Of a stretch of 64,000 nucleotides of DNA, positions 52,820-61,157 are shown in pieces; the first letter of the stretch is position 1, and each line of letters opens with the position of its first letter. The notes under the pieces were generated by a model. It had not been told where the DNA came from. It did not search any database and was given only the letters and a program-made list of their open reading frames with translations. Position numbers and translations under genes: made by a program. The stretch covers positions 186,001 through 250,000 of the forward strand of contig JADJBC010000008.1 of NCBI GenBank assembly GCA_016703945.1, written 5' to 3'. The DNA comes from Candidatus Aalborgicola danicus (GTDB lineage: Bacteria > Pseudomonadota > Gammaproteobacteria > Burkholderiales > Burkholderiaceae_C).

Positions 52820-54109
52820 GGCGGGTTCCCCAAGAGTTGTGACGAGTCCAAGTATCATCCTGCAAAAGTGGTATCCAGCCGCGTGTAAACCCTTGGGGTT
52901 TTGCCAACCCCGACCTGGCTGTCCTACGCCAGCACCGGCAGGCACCACCCGCGCCGACCGCGGGTGGCGCTTGCCGTTCAACAGCTGGCTGACCCAGGTG
53001 TGGCGCACCAGGAGCTGGTAGCTGCCCACGCAGACCAGCGTGGTGGCGGTGATGTTGATGGCGATTTTCAACAGGGCGGGCAGCGGCAGCTGGTACAGCA
53101 CGGCCCCAAAAATGATGGTCAACGGGAAGTGCAGCAGGTAGACCCAATAGGCGCTGTCTGACAAATAACCCAGCACCACATGGCGCGACTGCAGGAACTT
53201 CAGGGCCAGGCCGATGCTGGCAAAGCTCCACAGCCAGCCCGCGCAGTGGTAGCTGTAAGCGCCCAACAGTTGCGGACCGTACCCGCGCATCACCACGCCG
53301 GTGACGACGTAGAACACCAGACCCGCCGCAGCACAGAGCGCCCAGCGGCGCTGGAACTGCGCGAACAGCTCCGTCTGGCGGCCATGCAGCATCAGCCCGA
53401 AGACGAAGAACAAACCGTTGTGCAACCACTCGTTCCACGGCGGCAGGAATGCGCCCGAAGCTACCAGGATCCCGCGTGGATAGCTCGCACCTGCGGCCAG
53501 CAAAGGCAACGCCAGGACCGCGAAACCCCAGGGCTGGCGCGCCAGCCAGGCAAGCACGGATGCCGCCGGTGCGAACCAGACGCGCGGAAGGCGCAGCAGC
53601 ACCGAAGTGGCCACGCAGAACCACAACAGCATCCACAGAAACCACATGTGCATCGTGCTAGGCCCTTGGGGGACCGGCAAATTTGTGATCACGGTTTTGT
53701 CCAGCCCCCATTGCCCCAACGCGATACGGTTCAGAAAGGCCAGTGCAGCCAAACCCGAAGCGACCCAGAGGAACGGCCAGAACAACGCGAACGGAAGCGC
53801 CAGACGCGCCAGTCGGTGACGCAACAGGCCGCCGGGCCCCCGGGACTGGGCCAGCAGCATGGCAAAGAACCCCGCCAGGATGAAGAACGCCGGCATCCGG
53901 AACGCATGGATGGAAGTCGTCAGCAGGTCAGCCAGGATGGTGCGCTGCTCATCACGCCAGATGATGGGAGAAGGCTCGAACCCGTAGATCGCGGTCACAT
54001 GCAGCACGATGCCCAACCACATCAGGATGGCTCGCAGGTTGTCCAGGGCATGCAGGCGTGCTCCGGCGGCTACGGGCGGGGGGTGTTCACTCATGGTTGC
54101 CACAGACAT
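52142..54109 (-). CDS. Acyltransferase-3-family membrane protein, in frame with the downstream lipoprotein
   Basis: The first 390 or so residues are an integral membrane O-acyltransferase (acyltransferase 3/OpgC-like) that decorates glycans. It has about ten helices, with the N-terminal 'ARLHALDNLRAILMWLGIVLHVTAIYG' and the His in 'IHAFRMPAFFILAGFF' and 'YLLHFPLTIIFG'. The domain should end soon after 'TWVSQLLNGKRHPRSA'. There is no stop there: the frame continues for about 55 low-complexity residues into the DUF1554-like lipoprotein. That may be a real fusion or a lost stop. Starts at 54109 or 54094 are both possible. Confidence 0.75.
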   Translation of the reverse strand: MSVATMSEHPPPVAAGARLHALDNLRAILMWLGIVLHVTAIYGFEPSPIIWRDEQRTILADLLTTSIHAFRMPAFFILAGFFAMLLAQSRGPGGLLRHRLARLALPFALFWPFLWVASGLAALAFLNRIALGQWGLDKTVITNLPVPQGPSTMHMWFLWMLLWFCVATSVLLRLPRVWFAPAASVLAWLARQPWGFAVLALPLLAAGASYPRGILVASGAFLPPWNEWLHNGLFFVFGLMLHGRQTELFAQFQRRWALCAAAGLVFYVVTGVVMRGYGPQLLGAYSYHCAGWLWSFASIGLALKFLQSRHVVLGYLSDSAYWVYLLHFPLTIIFGAVLYQLPLPALLKIAINITATTLVCVGSYQLLVRHTWVSQLLNGKRHPRSARVVPAGAGVGQPGRGWQNPKGLHAAGYHFCRMILGLVTTLGEPAMRKFRSLALAAATLALLAACATPSSSTGPMGFFATSVGSGKGADLGGLAGADAHCQRLASAAGAGSKTWRAYLSTPPTFASGTTPAVAAIHARDRIGTGPWYNARGALIARDVDHLHNGNHISKETALDERGNGVKGRGDAPNEHDMLTGTRTDGTAFSPSTDTTCKSWTSSTDGSAVVGHHDRVGPTPDNWAKSWNFSHQSAGCSQEALVRTGGAGKFYCFAVN

Positions 54110-54134
54110 TAGCAGGTTGGAACGGGTGGCGCAA

Positions 54135-56099
54135 TCAGGAGACACCCCCCGCCACAAAATACATATCAACCTCCCCCTTGCCCTTGGCCCCCACCTTGCC
54201 CCGGTATTCACACTGAAACTCGCCCCGGATCAGGTCGTAGGTGTAGGCGGAGACATTCACACGCCCGACCTCGCCCGAGCTTTCCATGCGCGAGGCGATG
54301 TTGACGGCGTCACCCCAGATGTCGAAGGCGTATTTGCGCTTGCCCACCACGCCGGCCACCACGGGCCCGGAATGGATGCCAATGCGCAGCTGCCACTTGA
54401 AGGCGGCGTTTATGTTGCGCTCTTCCAGATAGGCGAGCATGAGCCACCCGGCACGCACGCAGCGCTGCGCGTGGTCCGCGCAGGGTTTGGGCAGGCCTGC
54501 GACCGCCATGTACGCGTCACCAATGGTCTTGATCTTCTCTACCCCGCAGGCGTCGGTAATGTCATCGAAGGCGGCAAAGATCTCGTTGAGCTCGGCCACC
54601 ATGCGGTCAGCCGGCATGGTGGCCACCGCCATGGTGAAGCCGCTGAAGTCGGTGAACAGGATGGTCGCCGCTTCATGCCGCGCCGGGCGGGCCGAGCCGG
54701 TGGACGAAATCTCCTGCGCAATGTCCACCGGCAGGATGTTGTGCAGCAATTCCTTGGTTCGGGTCTGCTCCTTAGCCAATTCATCCGTGCGCTGGGCTAC
54801 CTTGGATTCAAGCTCCTGCTCGGACTTCTGCAGGTGGTCCACCAGCGCAGTCTGGGCGATGGACTTGGCACGCTTCTCCTGATTGAACTTGTCGGCCAAC
54901 AGCAGCGACATCATCAGCATCTCGAAGATCGAGGCCCAGATCAGGAAACGATTATCAGAAGGGGTCTGGGTCAGCATGCCAAGCGTGAAAGGGGTCGAGG
55001 CGATGATCAATGGGAGCCATGCGATCACGATGAAAACCACCGCCCGGCTGCGCGCCTTGGCGGCGCGGACCAGGGCGAACAAAACAATGAAAGACATGGC
55101 AACGCCCACCACCGCCGCTGCGGCCAATACGAAGCGCCTGGCGCCTGGAAGATCTCCGCCGAAGGTAGTGCCGAGCGCCGCCAGAATGCCCGTGGTGAAC
55201 AACGCACACCCTCGCAACAGCCACTTGTGCAAGTCAGGCATGCCGTGGCGCATCTCGAGAACCTGCGCGAAGAACGTCACGGACAATAGGTGAGAAACTG
55301 CCATCGACAGCGCCCACCCGGCGCGCTCGAAGCGTGGTGAGTCGGGCCAGAGCATCTCGAACGCAAAACCGAACCCGCCCAGCGCGCAACTGACCGCCCA
55401 GACGATGCCGCTGGAGGCGGCTGAATAAAGCAGGTGGTTGGCATCGCGCAGGGCAGCAAACAGCAGCAGGTTGTACAGAATGATGGATGCCGCCATGCCG
55501 ACATAGAGCAGCCACTGCGCGCGGTCGTGTTGTGCAGCGGCGGTCAGCGCTGCGGGCTCCCAGAACACCGGTTGAATGACAGCGAACTGCGAGTAGCCGA
55601 GCAAGCGCAGGTACACGGTGGCCGGCTGCCTCGGCTGCAGTTCAACCGGAAACACAAAGTGCTTGAACGGCAGCGGTCGGGCCGAAAATGGCAAGTCCGC
55701 GCTGGCATGCTGGTGCTGATAGTTGCCCTGCGCATCCGGGGTGTAGAGATCGAGCGCCTTGGGGAATTGCGTTCCGGTGCTAAACCACCAGGTCTTGGGT
55801 TGGGCCGACGCATGGCGCAGCGTGAAGCGCACCCAATGGACGGGCAAGGTGTTGCTGCCGGACGGCTGGCCCGCAATGAAGCGGCCCGCGTAGGCCGGGC
55901 TGCGCACATCGTCCAGCGTCAGCTGCCCGGTGGGGTCCTCTAACACTTCAACGGCGGAGCGGATGTCTACACGTTCCGCATCCGCCTGCAGCACCAGCGG
56001 CGCGGGGTTGTCTGGTGTCTGGGCTCGGGCAACCCCCAGTGCGCACAGCGACAGAATGAAGATGGCAAGCGGTAGGACAGATCGAAAATTCACACCCAT
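54135..56099 (-). CDS. 7TM-DISM adenylate cyclase (class III)
   Basis: A membrane receptor cyclase of 654 residues. A signal peptide is followed by an extracytoplasmic 7TMR-DISMED2-type beta domain (about residues 30-180). Seven helices follow (about 195-400), then a short coiled coil ('NQEKRAKSIAQTALVDHLQKSEQELESKVAQ') and the class III cyclase domain. Catalytic features are 'TILFTDFSGFTMAV' (metal Asp), 'EKIKTIGDAYMAVAG' (second metal Asp, ATP-specifying Lys) and 'YAFDIWGDAVNIASRMESSG' (Asn/Arg). The Lys/Asp pattern points to cAMP rather than cGMP. Ligand unknown. Confidence 0.92.
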   Translation of the reverse strand: MGVNFRSVLPLAIFILSLCALGVARAQTPDNPAPLVLQADAERVDIRSAVEVLEDPTGQLTLDDVRSPAYAGRFIAGQPSGSNTLPVHWVRFTLRHASAQPKTWWFSTGTQFPKALDLYTPDAQGNYQHQHASADLPFSARPLPFKHFVFPVELQPRQPATVYLRLLGYSQFAVIQPVFWEPAALTAAAQHDRAQWLLYVGMAASIILYNLLLFAALRDANHLLYSAASSGIVWAVSCALGGFGFAFEMLWPDSPRFERAGWALSMAVSHLLSVTFFAQVLEMRHGMPDLHKWLLRGCALFTTGILAALGTTFGGDLPGARRFVLAAAAVVGVAMSFIVLFALVRAAKARSRAVVFIVIAWLPLIIASTPFTLGMLTQTPSDNRFLIWASIFEMLMMSLLLADKFNQEKRAKSIAQTALVDHLQKSEQELESKVAQRTDELAKEQTRTKELLHNILPVDIAQEISSTGSARPARHEAATILFTDFSGFTMAVATMPADRMVAELNEIFAAFDDITDACGVEKIKTIGDAYMAVAGLPKPCADHAQRCVRAGWLMLAYLEERNINAAFKWQLRIGIHSGPVVAGVVGKRKYAFDIWGDAVNIASRMESSGEVGRVNVSAYTYDLIRGEFQCEYRGKVGAKGKGEVDMYFVAGGVS

Positions 56100-56473
56100 G
56101 CGACCCAGTATCGCACCTTGGAAGCGACCTCGATCTGCGTGCTGACTTGGGGTTTTGCCATATCCCGCGTTTTGCCGCCCGCTCTTTAAGCGTTTCTGGC
56201 TCTAGCCTGACCGCCCGCGAGCTACCGAATTCCCCCGCCGGCCCGGCGGGGGTCGGGGACCGCGGGGGGGGTGCCGGCCCCGCGGCGCCCCCGGGGGGGG
56301 CCCTTGCCGGGGGGGGGGGGGTAGACACCCTGGGCACCCGCAGACTGGCGTGCGCAGGCACGGTGCCAAAGCTTCATGCGGTTGAAATATCTCTGTTAAC
56401 TCCTGAACTGATAGCAGCTGGCGCCTATTCCGAGGGCCGGCGGCCAGTTTTGTTACTGCCCTAGTAGCCGCTA
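56100..56473. other. Intergenic region, 374 bp, with GC-only tract
   Basis: No gene is supported. A stretch from about 56231 to 56322 is almost only G and C, ending in a run of 13 G. A sequence this extreme is atypical of the surrounding DNA and is suspected to be assembly or sequencing damage. Repeat copy 8 lies near its end. Confidence 0.6.
56401..56455 (+). repeat. 60-bp dispersed repeat, copy 8
   Basis: It reads tcctgaactgatagcagctg, then 'gcgcctattccgagggccgg'. It is intergenic, next to the 3' end of mdeB, and is the most diverged copy (GGGCCGG for GGGCTAG). Confidence 0.65.
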
Positions 56474-59140
56474 TCAGCCCACCTGCCCCAGGGCTGCCCT
56501 GACGATACTCGCCGCATCCACCCCAAAGTAGCCCCGCAGCGCCGCCCGTGTATCGCTGCGGCCGAAGCCGTCGGTGCCCAGCGTGACGTAGCGGCGACCT
56601 TGCGGGATGAAGGCCCTCACACTTTCCGGCACTGCGCACACGTAGTCGGTGGCGGCGATGATGGGGCCGGCGCTGCCCTGCAGTTGCTGTTCGATGAAAG
56701 GCACGGGTTCTGCCGCATCACCCGCCATTTGGCGTTGAAGGCAGGCACGGCCGTCGCGGGCCAGTTCGCTCCAACTGGTCACGCTGTACACCGTCACATC
56801 CACGCCCTGGGCGGCCAGCAGGTGGGCGGCCTTGATGACCTCGGTCAGAATGGCGCCAGAGCCCAGCAACGTCACATCCTTAAGCGAATATGGGCCGTAG
56901 CCCTCGTCAATATTGCGTAGATAGCTAGCAAAATTATAGCAACCCCGCACCACATCGGCCGCTGCGCCTTCTGGCAGATTCGGCTGGGCGTAGTTCTCGT
57001 TCATCAGCGTGACGTAGTAGAAAACGTCCTTCTGCTCGACCAGCATCTCGCGCATGCCGTGGTCGATGATGACGGCCATCTCACCTGCAAAGGCCGGGTC
57101 GTAAGCCTTGCAATTGGGAATGGTGGCCGCCACCAGGTGGCTGCTGCCGTCCTGGTGCTGCAGGCCCTCGCCGCCCAGCGTGGTCCGCCCCGATGTGGCA
57201 CCCAGCAGGAAGCCACGCGAGCGCTGATCCGCCGCGGCCCAGATCGCGTCGCCCACGCGCTGGAAGCCGAACATCGAGTAGTAGATGTAGAAGGGCAGCA
57301 TGGCCAGGCCGTGCACGCTGTAGCTGGTGGCGGCGGCCGTCCAACTGGCGATGGCACCGGCCTCGCTGATGCCCTCCTCCAGAATCTGGCCGTCCATGGC
57401 TTCGCGGTAGCTCAGCACCGAACCGATGTCTTCGGGCTCGTAGCGCTGGCCCACGCTGGAGTAGATGCCGACCTGCTTGAACAGATTGGCCATGCCAAAG
57501 GTGCGCGCCTCGTCGGCGACGATGGGCACGATGCGCGGCCCCAGAGCCGGGTCTTTCAGCAGGTTGCCCAGCATGCGCACAAAGGCCATGGTGGTGGACA
57601 TCTCCTTGCCGGCTGCCGCCGTGGCAAAGGCTGCATAGCTGCTGAGCGCCGGCACGGGCACCAAATCGGCGCTGGTCTCGCGGCGCGGCAGGTAGCCGCC
57701 CAGTTGTGTCCGCTTGGCGTGCAGGTAGCGCATCTCGGCGCTGTCTTCCGACGGTTTGAAGAATTCGAGGTTGGCGGCTTGCGCGTCGGTCAGCGGCAGG
57801 TTGAAGCGGTTGCGGAATTCGATCAGCGCGGCCTCGTCCAGCTTCTTCTGGCTGTGCGTGGTCATCTTGCCCTGGCCAGCCTGGCCCATGCCATATCCTT
57901 TCTTGGTGTGCGCCAAAATCACCGTGGGCTGGCCGCTGTGCTGCGCGGCTGCGGCGTAGGCGGCGTGGATCTTGACGATGTCGTGGCCACCGCGTTTCAG
58001 GCGGTCGATCTGTTCGTCGGTCATGCCCTGGGCCAGCTTTTTCAACTCCTCGTTTTGGCCAAAGAAGTTGTCGCGGTTGAAGCGGCCATCCTTGGCGGCA
58101 AAGGTCTGCATCTGGCCGTCCACGGTGTTGGCAAAGGTCTGCACCAACGCGCCGGTGGTGTCGCGTGCAAACAGGCCGTCCCAGTCACTGCCCCAGACCA
58201 GTTTGATGACGTTCCAGCCCGCGCCGCGGAACAGCTTTTCCAGCTCGTCGATGATGCGGCCATTGCCACGCACCGGGCCGTCCAGGCGTTGCAGGTTGCA
58301 GTTGACGACCCAGACCAGGTTGTCCAGTTTTTCGCGCGAGGCCAGCGTGAGTGCGCTCATGCTTTCGGGCTCGTCCATCTCACCATCACCAAACACGCCC
58401 CACACTTTTCGCCCGGCGCAGTCCAGCAATTGCCGGTGCGACAGATAACGCATGAAACGCGCGTGATAAATCGAGCTGATGGGGCCAATGCCCATGGAAC
58501 CGGTGGGGAACTGCCAGAAGTCGGGCATCAACCAGGGGTGCGGGTAACTGGACAGGCCGCGTGCGCCCTGGTCCGGTGCGGTGATCTCTTGCCGATAGTG
58601 GGCCAGGTCGGCCTCGTTCAAGCGCCCCTCCAAAAAGGCCCGTGCGTAGACGCCGGGCGCGCTGTGGGGTTGGAAGAACACCAGGTCGCCACCGCGTGAG
58701 CCTTTGAAGAAATGGTTGAAGCCCACCTCAAACAAATCCGCCGCGCTGGCGTAGCTTGCGATATGGCCGCCCAGCTCACCATAAGCGCCGTTTGCACGCG
58801 CCACCATAGCCAGCGCGTTCCAGCGCATGAGCGAAGCCAATTTTTCTTCAATCGCCAGATCACCGGGGAAGCTGCCCTGCTGGTCCACCGGAATCGTGTT
58901 CACATAGGGTGTGGCCAGCTCGGGTGACCAGCCAACCTGTGCCGTGTGCGCCAGGCGCACCAGCTGGTCCAGCACAAAACGCGCGCGTTCGGCGCCGTGG
59001 GTGGCAACGACGGACTGGAAGGCTTGCGTCCACTCTGCGGTTTCCTGTGGGTCGGTGTCGACCGGGGGCGTGGGGATTGCGAGGTGTTCATGGGGTCTGA
59101 CTATACAAACGCTGGCAACAAATGTGCTGCCAATCTGCAT
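56474..59140 (-). CDS. mdeB: Pyruvate dehydrogenase E1-like protein; probable 2-ketobutyrate dehydrogenase E1 (MdeB-like)
   Basis: Homodimeric thiamine-diphosphate E1 of the AceE type, about 888 residues from the ATG at 59140. Motifs: 'YINTIPVD'-type (here 'YVNTIPVDQQGSFPGDL'), the TPP motif 'GDGEMDEPESMSALTLASREKLDNLVWVVNCNLQ', 'GFQRVGDAIWAAADQRSRGFLLG' and 'GTDGFGRSDTRAALRGYFGVDAASIV'. It lies directly downstream of methionine gamma-lyase, as in Pseudomonas putida mdeAB, where MdeB is the 2-ketobutyrate dehydrogenase E1. No E2/E3 genes are adjacent. The residues 'CYNFASYLRNIDEGYGPYS' come from a 60-bp repeat. The N-terminus is uncertain. Confidence 0.88.
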   Translation of the reverse strand: MQIGSTFVASVCIVRPHEHLAIPTPPVDTDPQETAEWTQAFQSVVATHGAERARFVLDQLVRLAHTAQVGWSPELATPYVNTIPVDQQGSFPGDLAIEEKLASLMRWNALAMVARANGAYGELGGHIASYASAADLFEVGFNHFFKGSRGGDLVFFQPHSAPGVYARAFLEGRLNEADLAHYRQEITAPDQGARGLSSYPHPWLMPDFWQFPTGSMGIGPISSIYHARFMRYLSHRQLLDCAGRKVWGVFGDGEMDEPESMSALTLASREKLDNLVWVVNCNLQRLDGPVRGNGRIIDELEKLFRGAGWNVIKLVWGSDWDGLFARDTTGALVQTFANTVDGQMQTFAAKDGRFNRDNFFGQNEELKKLAQGMTDEQIDRLKRGGHDIVKIHAAYAAAAQHSGQPTVILAHTKKGYGMGQAGQGKMTTHSQKKLDEAALIEFRNRFNLPLTDAQAANLEFFKPSEDSAEMRYLHAKRTQLGGYLPRRETSADLVPVPALSSYAAFATAAAGKEMSTTMAFVRMLGNLLKDPALGPRIVPIVADEARTFGMANLFKQVGIYSSVGQRYEPEDIGSVLSYREAMDGQILEEGISEAGAIASWTAAATSYSVHGLAMLPFYIYYSMFGFQRVGDAIWAAADQRSRGFLLGATSGRTTLGGEGLQHQDGSSHLVAATIPNCKAYDPAFAGEMAVIIDHGMREMLVEQKDVFYYVTLMNENYAQPNLPEGAAADVVRGCYNFASYLRNIDEGYGPYSLKDVTLLGSGAILTEVIKAAHLLAAQGVDVTVYSVTSWSELARDGRACLQRQMAGDAAEPVPFIEQQLQGSAGPIIAATDYVCAVPESVRAFIPQGRRYVTLGTDGFGRSDTRAALRGYFGVDAASIVRAALGQVG
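56884..56942 (-). repeat. 60-bp dispersed repeat, copy 9 (inside mdeB)
   Basis: On the minus strand it reads tgctataattttgctagcta, then 'cgcaatattgacgagggcta'. It is read forward in the mdeB frame as 'CYNFASYLRNIDEGYGPYS', inserted just before the conserved 'VTLLGSGAIL' motif. It is the only copy on the minus strand. Confidence 0.85.
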
Positions 59141-59254
59141 CTTAAAAGTCAGGCCGTGCAGCACAAAATGCCAAAAAGGTGGGGAGTGACGGCAGCATGC
59201 ACCCAATGGGCCAGGTAACAGACGACGCCTCAAAACGGTGAAGCTCCAACGCGC

Positions 59255-60505
59255 TTAGGCAACCTGCGCAAACATCACACGGCTCAAAGCCTGCGTGATG
59301 TCGGCCAAGATGTCTTCAATATCTTCCAGCCCAATCGACAAGCGCACCAAGCCTTCGCTGATGCCGCAGGCGGCGCGCTCTTCGGGCGTGTAGGTGGAAT
59401 GGGTCATGCTGGCCGGGTGCTGGGCCAGGCTCTCGCAATCGCCAAGGCTCACTGCGCGTGTCACCAGTTGCAGCGCGTCCATGAAGCGCATGCCGGCCTC
59501 CATACCGCCCTTCAATTCAAACGCGATCATGCCGCCAAACTGGCGCATCTGGCGCTTGGCCAAATCGTGTTGTGCAAAGCTCTTGAGCCCGGGGAAATGC
59601 ACGACGGCAGTGGCCGGGTGAGCCTCCAGCAATTCGGCTACTGTCTGGGCACTTTGGCAGTGGCGGTCCATGCGCAGGGCCAGGGTCTTCAGGCCCCGCA
59701 TCACCAGTTGCGCGTCGGGCGCCGACATCACGGCACCGGTCATATCCTTCAGGCCGACCAGGCGCACGTGTTTGGCCAGATCGGCATCGGCAAACACGGC
59801 GGCACCCGCGGTCAGATCACCGTGGCCGCCCAGGTACTTGGTCATGGAGTGCACGGACACATCGGCACCCAGCAACAGCGGTTGCTGCAGGTAGGGCGTG
59901 CAATAGGTGTTGTCGACGACCAGCTTGGCGCCGCCCTTATGGGCAATTCCAGCCACGGCTGCAATGTCCACCAGGCGCATATTCGGGTTGGCCGGGGTTT
60001 CGCAGTAGACCACCTTGGTCTTGGGGCCCATGGCCTGTGCCACTTGCTCGGGGTCGGTCATGTCCACATGGCGCACCGTCACGCCAAAGCGGGTCAGGCC
60101 GTGGTTCATGAAGGCGAAGGTGCAGCCATACAGCGTGATGTCGGCCAGCACCTCGTCGCCCTGCTCCAGTAGAGACCACAGTGTGGCGGTGATGGCGCCC
60201 ATACCCGAGCCAAACACCACGGCACCTGCGCCCTGCTCCAGGCTGGTCAGGCGGGCTTCCAGCAAGGCCAGCGTCGGGTTGGCGATACGGGTGTAGAAGT
60301 AGCCTGGCTCAGTGCCGGCAAAACAACGCGCGCCATAGGCTACGTCGGGGAAGGCAAAGGTAGACGTGGCATAGGTGGGTGGAACCAGCGCGCCATGGTG
60401 GTCGGCCGGGTTGTAGCCCCAGTGGATGGCGCGGGTGCTGAAGCCTCCGGCCTTGGGTTTTGCAGCTGCGGGGATGGCATCCAGGGGCAGGTCTTTGAGG
60501 TTCAT
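59255..60505 (-). CDS. mdeA: Methionine gamma-lyase-like PLP enzyme (MdeA-like)
   Basis: PLP-dependent trans-sulfuration-family enzyme of 416 residues. As a methionine gamma-lyase it would split L-methionine to methanethiol, ammonia and 2-ketobutyrate. The cofactor lysine is in 'DVSVHSMTKYLGGHGDLTAG', the PLP-stacking Tyr in 'TLYGCTFAFM', and the N-terminal 'TRAIHWGYNPADHHGALVPPTYATSTFAF' holds the gamma-lyase-like Tyr/Arg loop. 'GTEPGYFYTRIANPT' is characteristic of this subgroup. It is divergent from an Lrp-type regulator and upstream of an E1 gene, as in the Pseudomonas mde locus. Cystathionine gamma-synthase/lyase activity remains possible. Confidence 0.87.
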   Translation of the reverse strand: MNLKDLPLDAIPAAAKPKAGGFSTRAIHWGYNPADHHGALVPPTYATSTFAFPDVAYGARCFAGTEPGYFYTRIANPTLALLEARLTSLEQGAGAVVFGSGMGAITATLWSLLEQGDEVLADITLYGCTFAFMNHGLTRFGVTVRHVDMTDPEQVAQAMGPKTKVVYCETPANPNMRLVDIAAVAGIAHKGGAKLVVDNTYCTPYLQQPLLLGADVSVHSMTKYLGGHGDLTAGAAVFADADLAKHVRLVGLKDMTGAVMSAPDAQLVMRGLKTLALRMDRHCQSAQTVAELLEAHPATAVVHFPGLKSFAQHDLAKRQMRQFGGMIAFELKGGMEAGMRFMDALQLVTRAVSLGDCESLAQHPASMTHSTYTPEERAACGISEGLVRLSIGLEDIEDILADITQALSRVMFAQVA

Positions 60506-60580
60506 GGTCTTGTCTCCTGTTGGAATCGTGTAAAAGAATTTTTATGCAGAGTGGGAGCAAATGTTTCGCCAATATCAGTC

Positions 60581-60601
60581 ATCCATAGACATAATTTGGA
60601 T
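60581..60601. promoter_or_regulatory. Candidate Lrp-type operator between mdeA and mdeR
   Basis: ATCCATAGACATAATTTGGA plus T (21 bases) is an interrupted palindrome: outer ATCCA/TGGAT with an AT-rich centre. It lies in the 137-bp divergent region between the lyase and its presumed Lrp-family regulator. Both promoters must lie here. Confidence 0.5.
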
Positions 60602-60642
60602 CAATTTTTGTAAATTTCATTGATTAAAGGCAAAAACCACCT

Positions 60643-61110
60643 ATGAAACCCTTTGACTCCACCGACCAGGCCATTTTGTTGGCCCTGCAGCGCGATGCGC
60701 GCCAGACCATGGCCGAGTTGGCCGAGCATGTTTCGTTGTCGCAATCGCCGTGCTGGCGGCGGGTGCGGCAGTTGGAGGACTCGGGTGTGATCGAGGGCTA
60801 CCAGGCCCGGTTGAGCCGCAAGCACCTGGGTTATGGCGTCACCGGTTTTATCCACCTGCAGATGCAAAACCACACCGCCGAGATTGCCGCCGCCTTTGAG
60901 CGCGAGGTCGTCGCCCTGCCCCAGGTCGTGTCTTGCCACAACCTGTCGGGCCATTACGACTACCTGATCGAGGCCATTGCCACCGACCTGGAGGCCTTCT
61001 CCGCGCTGGTGCGCAACAAGATCCGCTGCCTGCCGGGTGTGAAAGAAATCGCGACCAGCTTTTCGTTGAAGGAAGTGAAGGCGGCTGGGAGTCTGCCGGT
61101 TGGGGGCTAA
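60643..61110 (+). CDS. mdeR: Lrp/AsnC-family regulator, MdeR-like
   Basis: A 155-residue feast/famine regulator. The N-terminal winged helix-turn-helix is 'DQAILLALQRDARQTMAELAEHVSLSQSPCWRRVRQLEDSGVIEGYQARLS'. The C-terminal RAM (ligand-binding) domain contains 'VTGFIHLQMQNHTAEIAAAFEREV', 'GHYDYLIEAIATDLEAFSALV' and 'IRCLPGVKEIATSFSLKEVK'. It is divergent from the lyase gene, like MdeR in Pseudomonas putida, which activates mdeAB in response to methionine. The inducer here is inferred from position. Confidence 0.88.
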   Translation: MKPFDSTDQAILLALQRDARQTMAELAEHVSLSQSPCWRRVRQLEDSGVIEGYQARLSRKHLGYGVTGFIHLQMQNHTAEIAAAFEREVVALPQVVSCHNLSGHYDYLIEAIATDLEAFSALVRNKIRCLPGVKEIATSFSLKEVKAAGSLPVGG

Positions 61111-61157
61111 CCCAAAAAGCCGAAAATGGAAACGACGGGTATGCAATTCGCCTTTGG

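Noticed and set aside
57059..58699. A 546-codon open frame opposite mdeB
   Set aside because: Same reason: antisense shadow of an E1 gene with clear motifs.
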